A DNA stretch of 13,994 nucleotides from CAKPSH01 sp964634355 (lineage in GTDB: Bacteria > Bacillota > Clostridia > TANB77 > CAG-508): positions 1 to 13,994 of the forward strand of contig CAZWIF010000032.1 of assembly GCA_964634355.1 (NCBI GenBank). Direction: 5' to 3'. The notes under the pieces are model-generated. The model did not search any database and was not told the DNA's origin. It was given only the letters and a program-made list of their open reading frames with translations. Made by a program: the position numbers and the translations under genes. Below, one piece after another: positions 1 to 6,662 of the stretch (positions are counted from its first letter, which is position 1; every line of letters begins with the position of its first letter).

Positions 1-1
1 T

Positions 2-835
2 ACTCTAGATTTACAAATGTATTTAAGAATTGCACCAGAATTAAATCTAAAGAGATTAATTGTTGGAGGATTTGACAAAGTATTTGAAATAGGTAAAAAT
101 TTTAGAAATGAAGGCATGGATATAAAGCATAATCCAGAGTTTACAAATATGGAATTATATTCTGCATATGAAGATTATAATGATATGATGAATATTACAG
201 AGCAACTAATATCAACAGTAGCACAAAATGTTTTAGGAACTATGAAGATTAATTATCAGGGAACAGAAATTGATTTAACACCATCTTGGAATAGAATAAC
301 AATGATTGATGCTATTAAAGAAGTAACAGGAATTGATTTTAACATGATAAAAACAGATGAAGAAGCTCAAAAAATAGCACAAGAAAAAGGAGTAGAATAT
401 GAAGAAATAAAGAACACTAGAGGACATATTATTAATGAGTTCTTTGAAACTTTTGTAGAAGAAACTTTAATACAACCAACATTTGTTATTGATTATCCGG
501 TAGAAGTATCACCACTTACAAAAAGAAAGAAAGAAGACCATAGTTTAGTGGAAAGATTTGAGTTATTTATTGGCGGAAGAGAGTATGGAAATGCATATTC
601 AGAATTAAATGACCCAATAGACCAATATGAGAGATTTGTAAAACAAGTAGAGGCAAAGGAAAAAGGAGATGAAGAAGCTGGAGGAATGGACGAGGACTTT
701 GTTAATGCCTTAGAAATAGGTTTACCACCTACAGGAGGATTAGGAATAGGGCTAGATAGACTAATTATGCTATTAACAAATTCTGCCTCAATTAGAGATA
801 TATTATTTTTCCCAACTATGAAACCACTTAATTAG
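2..835 (+). CDS. lysS: Lysyl-tRNA synthetase, class II (3' part, N-terminus outside window)
   Basis: Charges tRNA-Lys with lysine in the cytoplasm. The reading frame is open from base 2, so the gene starts upstream and 277 codons are visible, a little over half of a usual LysS of about 500 residues. The visible part is the class II catalytic core. It begins in the conserved LDLQMYLRIAPEL stretch, followed by motif 2 (FRNEG, around bases 101-115) and the HNPEFTNMELY block. Motif 3 (GGLGIGLDR, around 734-760) is followed by the typical ending FFPTMKPLN. The N-terminal OB-fold anticodon domain and motif 1 lie outside the window. The first ATG at 17 is internal, because residues encoded before it also match the family. 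The next gene starts 42 nt downstream without a visible terminator, so co-transcription is likely. Identification is from family knowledge and is secure. Confidence 0.97.
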   Translation, partial: TLDLQMYLRIAPELNLKRLIVGGFDKVFEIGKNFRNEGMDIKHNPEFTNMELYSAYEDYNDMMNITEQLISTVAQNVLGTMKINYQGTEIDLTPSWNRITMIDAIKEVTGIDFNMIKTDEEAQKIAQEKGVEYEEIKNTRGHIINEFFETFVEETLIQPTFVIDYPVEVSPLTKRKKEDHSLVERFELFIGGREYGNAYSELNDPIDQYERFVKQVEAKEKGDEEAGGMDEDFVNALEIGLPPTGGLGIGLDRLIMLLTNSASIRDILFFPTMKPLN

Positions 836-877
836 AAATTCTATCAAAAAAATCAAGTTATTCAAGGAGGAAATTTA

Positions 878-1606
878 ATGTTTAGTTTTGATAAAAGAAC
901 ATTATATATAATTTTAGCCATTATTGTGGTTATAAATCTTATGAGTATGGGTACGTCCGGGTTATTATCTCTATTATTGACAATTCCAGGAGTAATAATT
1001 GCAATTTCTTTTCATGAGTTTGCACACGCTTGGATGGCAGTAAAATTGGGAGATGATACACCATTTAGACAAGGAAGATTAAGCCTTGACCCACTTAAGC
1101 ATATTGACCCAATAGGAATATTGATGTTACTATTTTGTGGTATTGGTTGGGGAAGACCAGTCCAAATAGATTCAAGCAATTTTGAACCTAAGTATAGGAA
1201 GAATGGAGAAGCATGGGTTTCTGCTGCAGGACCTGTTATGAACTTTATTTTAGCTTTCATATTAAGTTTAATTTTAGGAATACTTCTTAAATTTGCAGGA
1301 TTAACATTCATAAATTCTACAGTTGGAAATGTAATATTATTAATGATACAGTATGCTGTAGCTATGAATATAGGATTAGGAGTATTTAACTTAATACCAT
1401 TACCACCATTAGATGGTTCTAAGATTTTTATTAGATTTATGCCATATAATGTTAGAAATTGGATATATGACCATGAGATGTGGTTTTACTTTGCTTTTTT
1501 GGTAATATGGATTAGCGGATTAGCAAGTACGATTATTAGTCCTATCATAAATTGGTTATATACATTAATAATAAATGGAGTAATACTTTTACTAGGGCTA
1601 TTCTAA
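878..1606 (+). CDS. Site-2 protease family (M50) membrane metalloprotease
   Basis: A predicted zinc metalloprotease that cuts within the membrane, 242 residues. The zinc motif HEFAH is at residues 46-50 inside a hydrophobic segment. The third-ligand motif is in NLIPLPPLDGSK, with Asp179. Hydrophobic segments lie at about 8-25, 28-54, 80-92, 118-140, 145-172 and 200-242, so most of the protein is in the membrane. The size and lack of a PDZ domain match the short YwhC/Rv0359-like branch of M50, not RseP or SpoIVFB with extra domains. The ATG at 878 follows AAGGAGG (864-870) at good spacing, which fixes the start. It lies 42 nt after lysS and 68 nt before tsaD, same strand, probably one transcript. 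The substrate is unknown and the neighbours do not suggest one. Confidence 0.9.
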   Translation: MFSFDKRTLYIILAIIVVINLMSMGTSGLLSLLLTIPGVIIAISFHEFAHAWMAVKLGDDTPFRQGRLSLDPLKHIDPIGILMLLFCGIGWGRPVQIDSSNFEPKYRKNGEAWVSAAGPVMNFILAFILSLILGILLKFAGLTFINSTVGNVILLMIQYAVAMNIGLGVFNLIPLPPLDGSKIFIRFMPYNVRNWIYDHEMWFYFAFLVIWISGLASTIISPIINWLYTLIINGVILLLGLF

Positions 1607-1674
1607 AAAACGTAAGAGGTATAAATTAGAGAAAGGGATTGTTCTAAAAGTTAGAAATTAGAGGTTGGAGAAAA

Positions 1675-2670
1675 ATGAAGGATGTAATTGCACTAGGAAT
1701 TGAATCAAGTTGTGATGAAACATCAGTAGCTATAGTGAAAAATGGAAGAGAAGTAATAACAAATATAATAAATACACAAATAGAAATTCATAAACAATTT
1801 GGAGGAGTAGTTCCTGAGATAGCCTCAAGAAAGCATATAGAAAACATATCTGATGTGACCATAGCAGCACTGAAGCAAGCAAATATGACTTTTAATGATA
1901 TAGATGTTGTTACATGTACATATGGACCCGGATTGGTAGGGGCATTACTAGTAGGGGTAAGTTATGCAAAAGCATTAAGTTTTGCACTAAATAAACCTCT
2001 AGTTGGAGTAAATCACATAGAAGGGCATATAGCAGCAAATTATATAACATTTCCAGAACTTGTGCCACCATTCTTATGCCTTGTAATTTCTGGCGGACAT
2101 ACTCATTTGATATATATAAAGGATTATACTGAATTTGAGATACTAGGAAAAACTAGAGATGATGCAATTGGAGAGGCATACGATAAAGTAGCTAGAGTAA
2201 TAGGACTGGAATATCCTGGAGGACCTAAAATAGATAAATTATCTAAAGAAGGAGAACCAAACATAAAACTACCAGAAACATATTTTGATAATTTGGATTT
2301 TAGTTTTAGTGGAATAAAAACTGCAGTTTTAAATTTACACCACAAAGAGCCTGATATAAATAAAGCAAATCTTTGTGCAAGCTTTGAAAAGACTACGACA
2401 AATATGCTTATAAATAATTCAAGAAAAGCAATAGAAGAATTAAAAGTAGATAAAATTGCATTGGCAGGTGGAGTTTCAGCAAACTCATATATAAGACAAA
2501 GATTTTCCGAACTTGGGAAAGAGATAGGAATAAAAATATATTATCCAGAATTAGGACTATGTACAGACAATGCTGCAATGATAGCATCAGCGGGATATTA
2601 TGACTTTATTGCTGGAAAAACATCAGGATTAGACTTAAATGCTGTACCTAATTTGAAAATTGGAGAATAA
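1675..2670 (+). CDS. tsaD: tRNA N6-adenosine threonylcarbamoyltransferase TsaD
   Basis: Transfers threonylcarbamoyl from TC-AMP to A37 of tRNAs that read ANN codons (t6A), working with TsaB and TsaE in the cytoplasm. The 331 residues match the family length. The N-terminus IALGIESSCDETSVAIV is the first nucleotide-binding motif of the ASKHA fold. The metal-binding HIEGH motif has His114 and His118. Later come LVISGGHTHL, GEAYDKVARVIGLEYPGGP, the DFSFSGIKTA stretch, LAGGVSANSYIR, and CTDNAAMIA with the metal ligand Asp298. TsaB and TsaE are not in this window, so the t6A genes are at least partly dispersed here. The ATG at 1675 is preceded by a weak purine-rich site (GAGGTTGGAG); no better start exists. 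The phosphoesterase gene follows 18 nt later. Confidence 0.98.
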   Translation: MKDVIALGIESSCDETSVAIVKNGREVITNIINTQIEIHKQFGGVVPEIASRKHIENISDVTIAALKQANMTFNDIDVVTCTYGPGLVGALLVGVSYAKALSFALNKPLVGVNHIEGHIAANYITFPELVPPFLCLVISGGHTHLIYIKDYTEFEILGKTRDDAIGEAYDKVARVIGLEYPGGPKIDKLSKEGEPNIKLPETYFDNLDFSFSGIKTAVLNLHHKEPDINKANLCASFEKTTTNMLINNSRKAIEELKVDKIALAGGVSANSYIRQRFSELGKEIGIKIYYPELGLCTDNAAMIASAGYYDFIAGKTSGLDLNAVPNLKIGE

Positions 2671-2688
2671 AAAAGAAAGGAAAAGAAT

Positions 2689-3396
2689 ATGGCGATATAT
2701 GCAATTTCTGATTTACATTTATCATTTAATACCCATAAGCCTATGGATATATTTGGAGATAATTGGATAGAGCATGATAAAAAGATAAAAGAAAATTGGT
2801 TAAATACTGTAAGAGAAAATGATACAATATTGTTGCCAGGTGACTTCTCATGGGCGATGAATTTTGAAGAGGCAAAACCTGATTTTGAATATTTAAACCA
2901 ATTACCAGGAAGGAAAATAATGCTTAAAGGTAATCATGATTATTGGTGGGGAACATTAAAGAAAATAAAAACATTCTTAGAAGAAAATAATTTTAGCAAT
3001 ATAGATATATTAAATAACAATTCTTATTTGGCAGAAGAAAACATAATTTGTGGTACAAGAGGATGGACAATATCTAATAATGATGAAGAGAGTGAAAAAA
3101 TATTAAAAAGAGAGCAATTGAGATTAGAAATGTCATTAAGAGATGGTGTTGCTAAATATGGAAAAGATAGAGAAATAATAGTATGTATGCATTATCCACC
3201 AACAAATGAAAATTTAATGCAAAATTCAGAATTTATAAGAATCATGAGAAAATATAATGTGAAAAAATGTATATATGGACATCTACATGGAGAAGCACAT
3301 AAAGAAGCAATAGAAGGAGAAATTAAAGGTATAGATTTTAAATTAGTAAGTTGTGACTATACAAATTTTAAATTAATAAAAATGAGTGGAAGATAA
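2689..3396 (+). CDS. Calcineurin-like metallophosphoesterase
   Basis: A single-domain metal-dependent phosphoesterase of 235 residues with the full PF00149 motif set: DLH at 8-10, GD at 51-52 (Asp52), GNHD at 81-84, His168 in the CMHYPP stretch, and GHLHG around His198 and His200. These residues form the two-metal site. No signal peptide or membrane segment is seen, so it should be cytoplasmic. The sequence type (MAIYAISDLHLSF, KGNHDYWW) is that of a common uncharacterised clostridial family; the substrate (nucleotide, protein phosphate or other) cannot be told. The start ATG at 2689 follows AAAGGAAAAG and lies 18 nt after tsaD, so the two genes are probably co-transcribed. The next gene has its own promoter, so this is probably the last gene of the lysS-side transcript, although no clear terminator hairpin is visible after it. 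Confidence 0.9.
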   Translation: MAIYAISDLHLSFNTHKPMDIFGDNWIEHDKKIKENWLNTVRENDTILLPGDFSWAMNFEEAKPDFEYLNQLPGRKIMLKGNHDYWWGTLKKIKTFLEENNFSNIDILNNNSYLAEENIICGTRGWTISNNDEESEKILKREQLRLEMSLRDGVAKYGKDREIIVCMHYPPTNENLMQNSEFIRIMRKYNVKKCIYGHLHGEAHKEAIEGEIKGIDFKLVSCDYTNFKLIKMSGR

Positions 3397-3424
3397 AAAT
3401 AAACAAGATAGATGATAAAAGGAC

Positions 3425-3453
3425 TTGAATATTTTAATTTCTAATTATATAAT
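3425..3453 (+). promoter_or_regulatory. Probable sigma-A promoter of the acyl-CoA ligase gene
   Basis: TTGAAT (3425-3430, four of six matches to TTGACA), a 17-nt spacer, and a perfect TATAAT at 3448-3453, about 40 nt before the ligase ATG at 3495. AT-rich DNA gives chance -10 matches, but the exact spacing in the only intergenic gap of this part supports it. Confidence 0.55.
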
Positions 3454-3494
3454 ATAGAAAAATATTACATAAGCAGAAGGGAATTGATAATAAA

Positions 3495-5222
3495 ATGAAT
3501 AAAAAATTGCACAAGATAGTTGAAATAACAGATTTAAAAGATATGCTAAAAAAATCAGGAGAGTTATATGGAGAGAGACCAGCATATAAGTTAAAAACTG
3601 AAAAACCAGGAGAATATAGAATAATAACTCATAAAGAAGCAAGAGATAATATTGATTTTCTTGGTACAGCATTAATAAAAATGGGATTAAAAGGAAAAAG
3701 AATAGCTGTAATAAGTGAAAATAGATACGAATGGGGATTGGCATATTTAGCTGTTGCATGTGGTACAGGTATAGTGGTTCCGCTTGATAAATCTTTACCA
3801 GATAATGAAATAGAAAGCTTAATTACGCGTTCAGGTGCTGAAGCAATAGTATTTTCTAAAAAATACACAAAAGTACTAAAGGGAATTAAAGAAAAAGGAA
3901 TAGGAAAATTAAAAAATCTTATTTCAATGGATTTGAATGAACATACAGATGGAATATATTCTTTAAATGTATTGTTAGAAAAAGGAAAGAGATTAGTAAA
4001 TGAAGGAGATAGAAGCTTTATAGATGCAGAGATTGATGCTGAATCTATGGGAATAATGTTATTCACGTCAGGTACTACTTCCATGGCGAAAGCTGTTATG
4101 TTATCACATAAAAATATATGTGCAAACTTAATGGACATAGCTTCTGTACTTGAAATTCATGAGAGAGATATAATGTTATCATTTTTACCGTTACATCATG
4201 TTTTTGAATGTACAACTGGATTTTTATATCCATTGTATAAAGGAAGTTGTGTAGCTTATTGTGATGGAATAAGACATATCCAAGAAAATTTACAAGAATA
4301 TCATATAAGTGTTATGGTTTCAGTCCCTGTATTATTTGAAACTATGTATAAGAGACTTATAAAAGCAATCGAAAAACAGGGTAAACTAGAGACTGTACAA
4401 AAAGGGATAAAGATAAGTCAAAGCTTACTAAAAGTGCACATAGATGTTAGAAAGAAAATATTTAAGGAAATACATGATAAACTTGGAGGAAAAGTAAGAC
4501 TATTTATTAGTGGTGCTGCAGCAATGGATCCAGAAATAGAAAAAGGCTATAACGATTTAGGAATAAGAATTGCACAAGGGTATGGATTAACAGAATCATC
4601 ACCAGTTGTTGCAGCTGGTTCTGATTTTGATTATAGATTAGGTTCTATAGGAAAAGCTCTACCAAGTCTTAAAGTAAAGATAGTAAAACCTAATGAAGAT
4701 GGAATAGGAGAATTAATTGTTAAGGGACCAAGTGTAATGCTTGGATATTATGAGGATGAGGAGAATACTAAAAAGGCTATAAAAGATGGATGGTTGCATA
4801 CAGGGGATTTAGCAAAAATTGATAAAGATGGTTTCATTTTTATAACTGGAAGAAAGAAGAGTGTAATAGTTTTAAAGAATGGAAAAAATGTATTCCCAGA
4901 AGAACTTGAAAATTTGGTAAATAGAATAGAGGGGGTAAAAGAATCTTTTGTTTACGGAAAACCAGAAAATGGAGATGAAAGGGATCTAAAGGTTTGTGTA
5001 GAGATTGTATATGACCCAGAAGTTATGGAAGAAATGTATAAAATTACAGGAGAAGAAAATATATATAAATTTTTGAATGCACAAATAAAAGAAATAAATA
5101 AAAAGATGCCAACATATAAATATATGAGAGAAGTAAGCATTACGACAGAAGAATTGATAAAAACAACAACAGCAAAGGTTAAAAGGCATGAAGAAATAAA
5201 AAAAGTTTTAGCAAAAAGATAA
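3495..5222 (+). CDS. Long-chain fatty acyl-CoA ligase (AMP-forming)
   Basis: An ANL-superfamily adenylating enzyme of 575 residues that should activate a fatty acid with ATP and then load CoA. The adenylate-forming core includes the P-loop-like motif LFTSGTTSMAKAV (Thr191-Ala200), the substrate region LSFLPLHHVFE, the YGLTESSP motif at 363-370, and GWLHTGDLAKIDKDGFIFITGRKK with the ATP-ribose-binding Asp and the hinge. The catalytic-lysine region near the C-terminus reads TTAKVKR with Lys561. This resembles clostridial FadD15-like ligases. Two glycines common in the family are replaced: TSGTTG reads TSGTTS, and the later Gly of KGV reads Ala; at the C-terminus TGK reads TAK. The lysines are kept, so activity is still likely. 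The ATG at 3495 has AGAAGGG 13 nt upstream, a rather long spacing. There is no adjacent fatty acid or lipid gene to name the substrate. Confidence 0.9.
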   Translation: MNKKLHKIVEITDLKDMLKKSGELYGERPAYKLKTEKPGEYRIITHKEARDNIDFLGTALIKMGLKGKRIAVISENRYEWGLAYLAVACGTGIVVPLDKSLPDNEIESLITRSGAEAIVFSKKYTKVLKGIKEKGIGKLKNLISMDLNEHTDGIYSLNVLLEKGKRLVNEGDRSFIDAEIDAESMGIMLFTSGTTSMAKAVMLSHKNICANLMDIASVLEIHERDIMLSFLPLHHVFECTTGFLYPLYKGSCVAYCDGIRHIQENLQEYHISVMVSVPVLFETMYKRLIKAIEKQGKLETVQKGIKISQSLLKVHIDVRKKIFKEIHDKLGGKVRLFISGAAAMDPEIEKGYNDLGIRIAQGYGLTESSPVVAAGSDFDYRLGSIGKALPSLKVKIVKPNEDGIGELIVKGPSVMLGYYEDEENTKKAIKDGWLHTGDLAKIDKDGFIFITGRKKSVIVLKNGKNVFPEELENLVNRIEGVKESFVYGKPENGDERDLKVCVEIVYDPEVMEEMYKITGEENIYKFLNAQIKEINKKMPTYKYMREVSITTEELIKTTTAKVKRHEEIKKVLAKR

Positions 5223-5250
5223 CAAAATATAAAACAAAAGAACAAGATTT

Positions 5251-5291
5251 TACAAATATTACAAAAATATTACAAAAATGTAACAAAAATG
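5251..5291 (+). repeat. Tandem TACAAAAAT-type repeats with phased A-tracts upstream of a promoter
   Basis: Four degenerate copies of a 9-11 nt unit run head to tail: TACAAATAT (5251), TACAAAAATAT (5260), TACAAAAATG (5271) and TAACAAAAATG (5281). The A5 tracts start at 5263, 5274 and 5285, exactly 11 bp apart. Such phasing is known to bend DNA. The array ends about 15 bp before the -35 element at 5306, where an UP-like or curvature element would act. A protein-binding array is the alternative. Confidence 0.6.
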
Positions 5292-5305
5292 ACATTAAAT
5301 TTCTA

Positions 5306-5334
5306 TTGTAGTATTCTTTAAAATGTTGTATAAT
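5306..5334 (+). promoter_or_regulatory. Probable sigma-A promoter of the orphan coiled-coil gene
   Basis: TTGTAG (5306-5311), a 17-nt spacer, then a perfect TATAAT (5329-5334). It lies within the extended reading frame of the downstream gene, which argues that the ATG at 5323 is not the real start. It is preceded directly by the phased A-tract repeats. Confidence 0.65.
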
Positions 5335-5376
5335 CAAAATAAATTACGGAAGAAAGACAAAGGAGGTATGTTTACG

Positions 5377-6261
5377 ATGTTTTGGAACAAAAAAAGATCA
5401 GGCATAGTAAACGTTAAAATGGTAATAACTGAGGAAAAGATATTATCAAATATCAACAAAGTTCAAAAACTTATTGACCCAAACAGCAAGAAAACAATTG
5501 TCCAATTAGACGATGATACATACTTCAAAGATTTAATAGAGTCAATAAAAATGTACTTGGTTGAATATCCAAATAAAAAAACTTTCCCAGAATCAGTATA
5601 TAACGCTGCATATGGATTAGTAGAATATGCAACAAATCAGTTTGAAGAAAACACAAAACAAATAGAAGAACTTATTCGTCAAAGAGAAGCAAACATTGCA
5701 TCCTCAACAACTTTAAAAGATATGTTGAAAAATGTTGAAGAAAAATCAGAAAATTGGCAAAGCTGTATTGCAGAATCAGAAGAACAGTTTGGAGAAGATA
5801 TAGTTTCAGCTTTACAACTTATTGGTAATGCAAAAGGAAAAGCAAAAGAAACAGATGAATATAAAGCGGCTAATAGATTAGTAAAAGCTAGAATAACTAA
5901 CCTAGAAACAAATCTTCATATAGAGATTGACATGGAGAGAATTGAGGATAGATCAAAAGCGTTAAGTTATATAGGACTTGAAGTGGCAGATGCTTTAAAA
6001 GAAATTCCTGCTCCAGTTGTTAAAGCAGAGAAAAAAGAAAATGTACAAGAGGCAAAAGAAGAAACTGTAAGTCAAGTTATTCAAACAGTTCAAGAACAAA
6101 CTGAAGAAGAAAAACAATATATTGAAGAAACTCAAGTTCAGGCAAAGAAATCTTTATGGCAGAAGTTTAAATCAAGCAAGGTTGGAAAGGCATTATCAGT
6201 AGTGTTTAGAATTAGAATTGTTATAGACAATAGTGCATTACCAGAAGGAAGAGGAGAATAA
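5377..6261 (+). CDS. Unrecognised acidic coiled-coil-rich protein
   Basis: I do not recognise this family. The protein has 294 residues, is rich in Glu, Lys and Gln, and has no signal peptide or clear membrane helix. A basic start (MFWNKKRSG) leads into a mostly helical region. Heptad-like stretches occur around the segments QFEENTKQIEELIRQREANI and LVKARITNLETNLHIEI. Next comes a low-complexity acidic linker (about 205-255: PAPVVKAEKKENVQEAKEE and following). A basic tail, KKSLWQKFKSSKVGKAL, is followed by a short hydrophobic strand-like stretch, VVFRIRIVI, and the end ALPEGRGE. The start is chosen at 5377 because AGGAGG (5361-5366) lies 10 nt upstream. The in-frame ATG at 5368 is only 1 nt from it, and that at 5323 overlaps the promoter. 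It is monocistronic, with its own promoter. A structural or membrane-peripheral role through the basic tail is only a guess. Confidence 0.8.
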   Translation: MFWNKKRSGIVNVKMVITEEKILSNINKVQKLIDPNSKKTIVQLDDDTYFKDLIESIKMYLVEYPNKKTFPESVYNAAYGLVEYATNQFEENTKQIEELIRQREANIASSTTLKDMLKNVEEKSENWQSCIAESEEQFGEDIVSALQLIGNAKGKAKETDEYKAANRLVKARITNLETNLHIEIDMERIEDRSKALSYIGLEVADALKEIPAPVVKAEKKENVQEAKEETVSQVIQTVQEQTEEEKQYIEETQVQAKKSLWQKFKSSKVGKALSVVFRIRIVIDNSALPEGRGE

Positions 6262-6269
6262 ATATAAAA

Positions 6270-6300
6270 ATGTAGGGCATGGTGTACCGTGCCCCTATAT
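6270..6300. repeat. GC-rich imperfect palindrome (REP-like hairpin)
   Basis: Bases 6270-6282 pair with 6287-6300, giving a 13-bp stem with two G-T wobbles, one bulged C at 6292 and a TGTA loop. Arms carry TAGGGCATGG and CCGTGCCCCTA. Its GC content stands out from the AT-rich surroundings. It starts 9 nt after the stop of the orphan gene and lacks a following T-run, so it is not a classical intrinsic terminator. A dispersed palindromic repeat or a transcript-end-protecting hairpin fits better. Confidence 0.6.
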
Positions 6301-6335
6301 TGAAAGGAAAAAATTGAAAAAATCCAAAAAAAGTA

Positions 6336-6364
6336 TTGACAAAACTTTAATTAGCTATTATAAT
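6336..6364 (+). promoter_or_regulatory. Consensus sigma-A promoter of the tRNA operon
   Basis: Perfect TTGACA (6336-6341), a 17-nt spacer and perfect TATAAT (6359-6364), 25 nt before tRNA-Gly. Full consensus is typical of stable-RNA promoters. The -10 also lies in a 7-7-7 dyad (TTAATTA at 6347, TAATTAA at 6361), which may be chance in such AT-rich DNA. Confidence 0.92.
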
Positions 6365-6371
6365 TAATAAC

Positions 6372-6478
<107 letters not shown>

Positions 6479-6493
6479 TAATTTTGTAAATAT

Positions 6494-6570
6494 GCTCCTT
6501 TAGCTCAGTTGGTTAGAGCAACCGGCTCATAACCGGTAGGTCCAAGGTTCGAGCCCTTGAAGGAGCACCA
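6494..6570 (+). tRNA. CAT-anticodon tRNA, probably tRNA-Ile2 (lysidine type); tRNA-Met possible
   Basis: A complete cloverleaf of 77 nt with encoded CCA. The acceptor GCTCCTT (6494-6500) pairs with AAGGAGC (6560-6566), and the discriminator is A6567. The anticodon stem ACCGG/CCGGT holds loop CTCATAA with anticodon CAT at 6528-6530. The T arm is CAAGG/CCTTG. Positions 4 and 5 are C4-G69 and C5-G68, and the stretch CCTTTAGCTCAGTTGG resembles known bacterial Ile2 tRNAs whose C34 is turned into lysidine by TilS. It is not an initiator, because the first acceptor pair is a normal G-C and the anticodon stem lacks three G-C pairs in a row in the initiator arrangement. The Ile2 versus elongator-Met choice is inference. 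Confidence 0.9.
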
Positions 6571-6584
6571 ATATTAATGGGGGG

Positions 6585-6627
6585 ACGAAGAATTTGACAT
6601 ATTTTGTCAAAGTTCTTCGTTTTTATT
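6585..6627 (+). terminator. Strong intrinsic terminator of the tRNA operon
   Basis: ACGAAGAA (6585-6592) plus TTTGACA (6593-6599) pair with TTGTCAAA-side bases 6605-6611 and TTCTTCGT (6613-6620). This gives a 15-bp stem with one bulged G6612 and a 5-nt loop, followed by a T-rich tail (6620-6627). It stops 36 nt before the topoisomerase ATG. Confidence 0.88.
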
Positions 6628-6662
6628 TAGAGTATAATCACAAGGAAAGGAAATTCTTAGAT

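Noticed and set aside
1607..1674. Possible regulatory element between the M50 protease gene and tsaD
   Set aside because: No hairpin, promoter or repeat of note is seen; only purine-rich DNA that serves as a weak ribosome site.
3629..4138. 169-codon open frame opposite the acyl-CoA ligase
   Set aside because: It lies fully inside a gene with clear motifs, has shadow-type composition and no ribosome site that I can support.
5323..5376. Upstream ATG starts (5323 and 5368) for the orphan gene
   Set aside because: ATG 5323 overlaps the -10 box and has no ribosome site; ATG 5368 is 1 nt from AGGAGG. ATG 5377 is better placed.
6594..6622. Exact TTGACA at 6594-6599 as a -35 for topB
   Set aside because: It lies within the terminator stem and no -10 is found at 16-19 nt; the TATAAT at 6633 is 33 nt away.
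6594..6662. N-terminal extension of the topoisomerase
   Set aside because: The extension would be encoded by the terminator hairpin and the family N-terminus matches MSKKILITEKPS at 6663.
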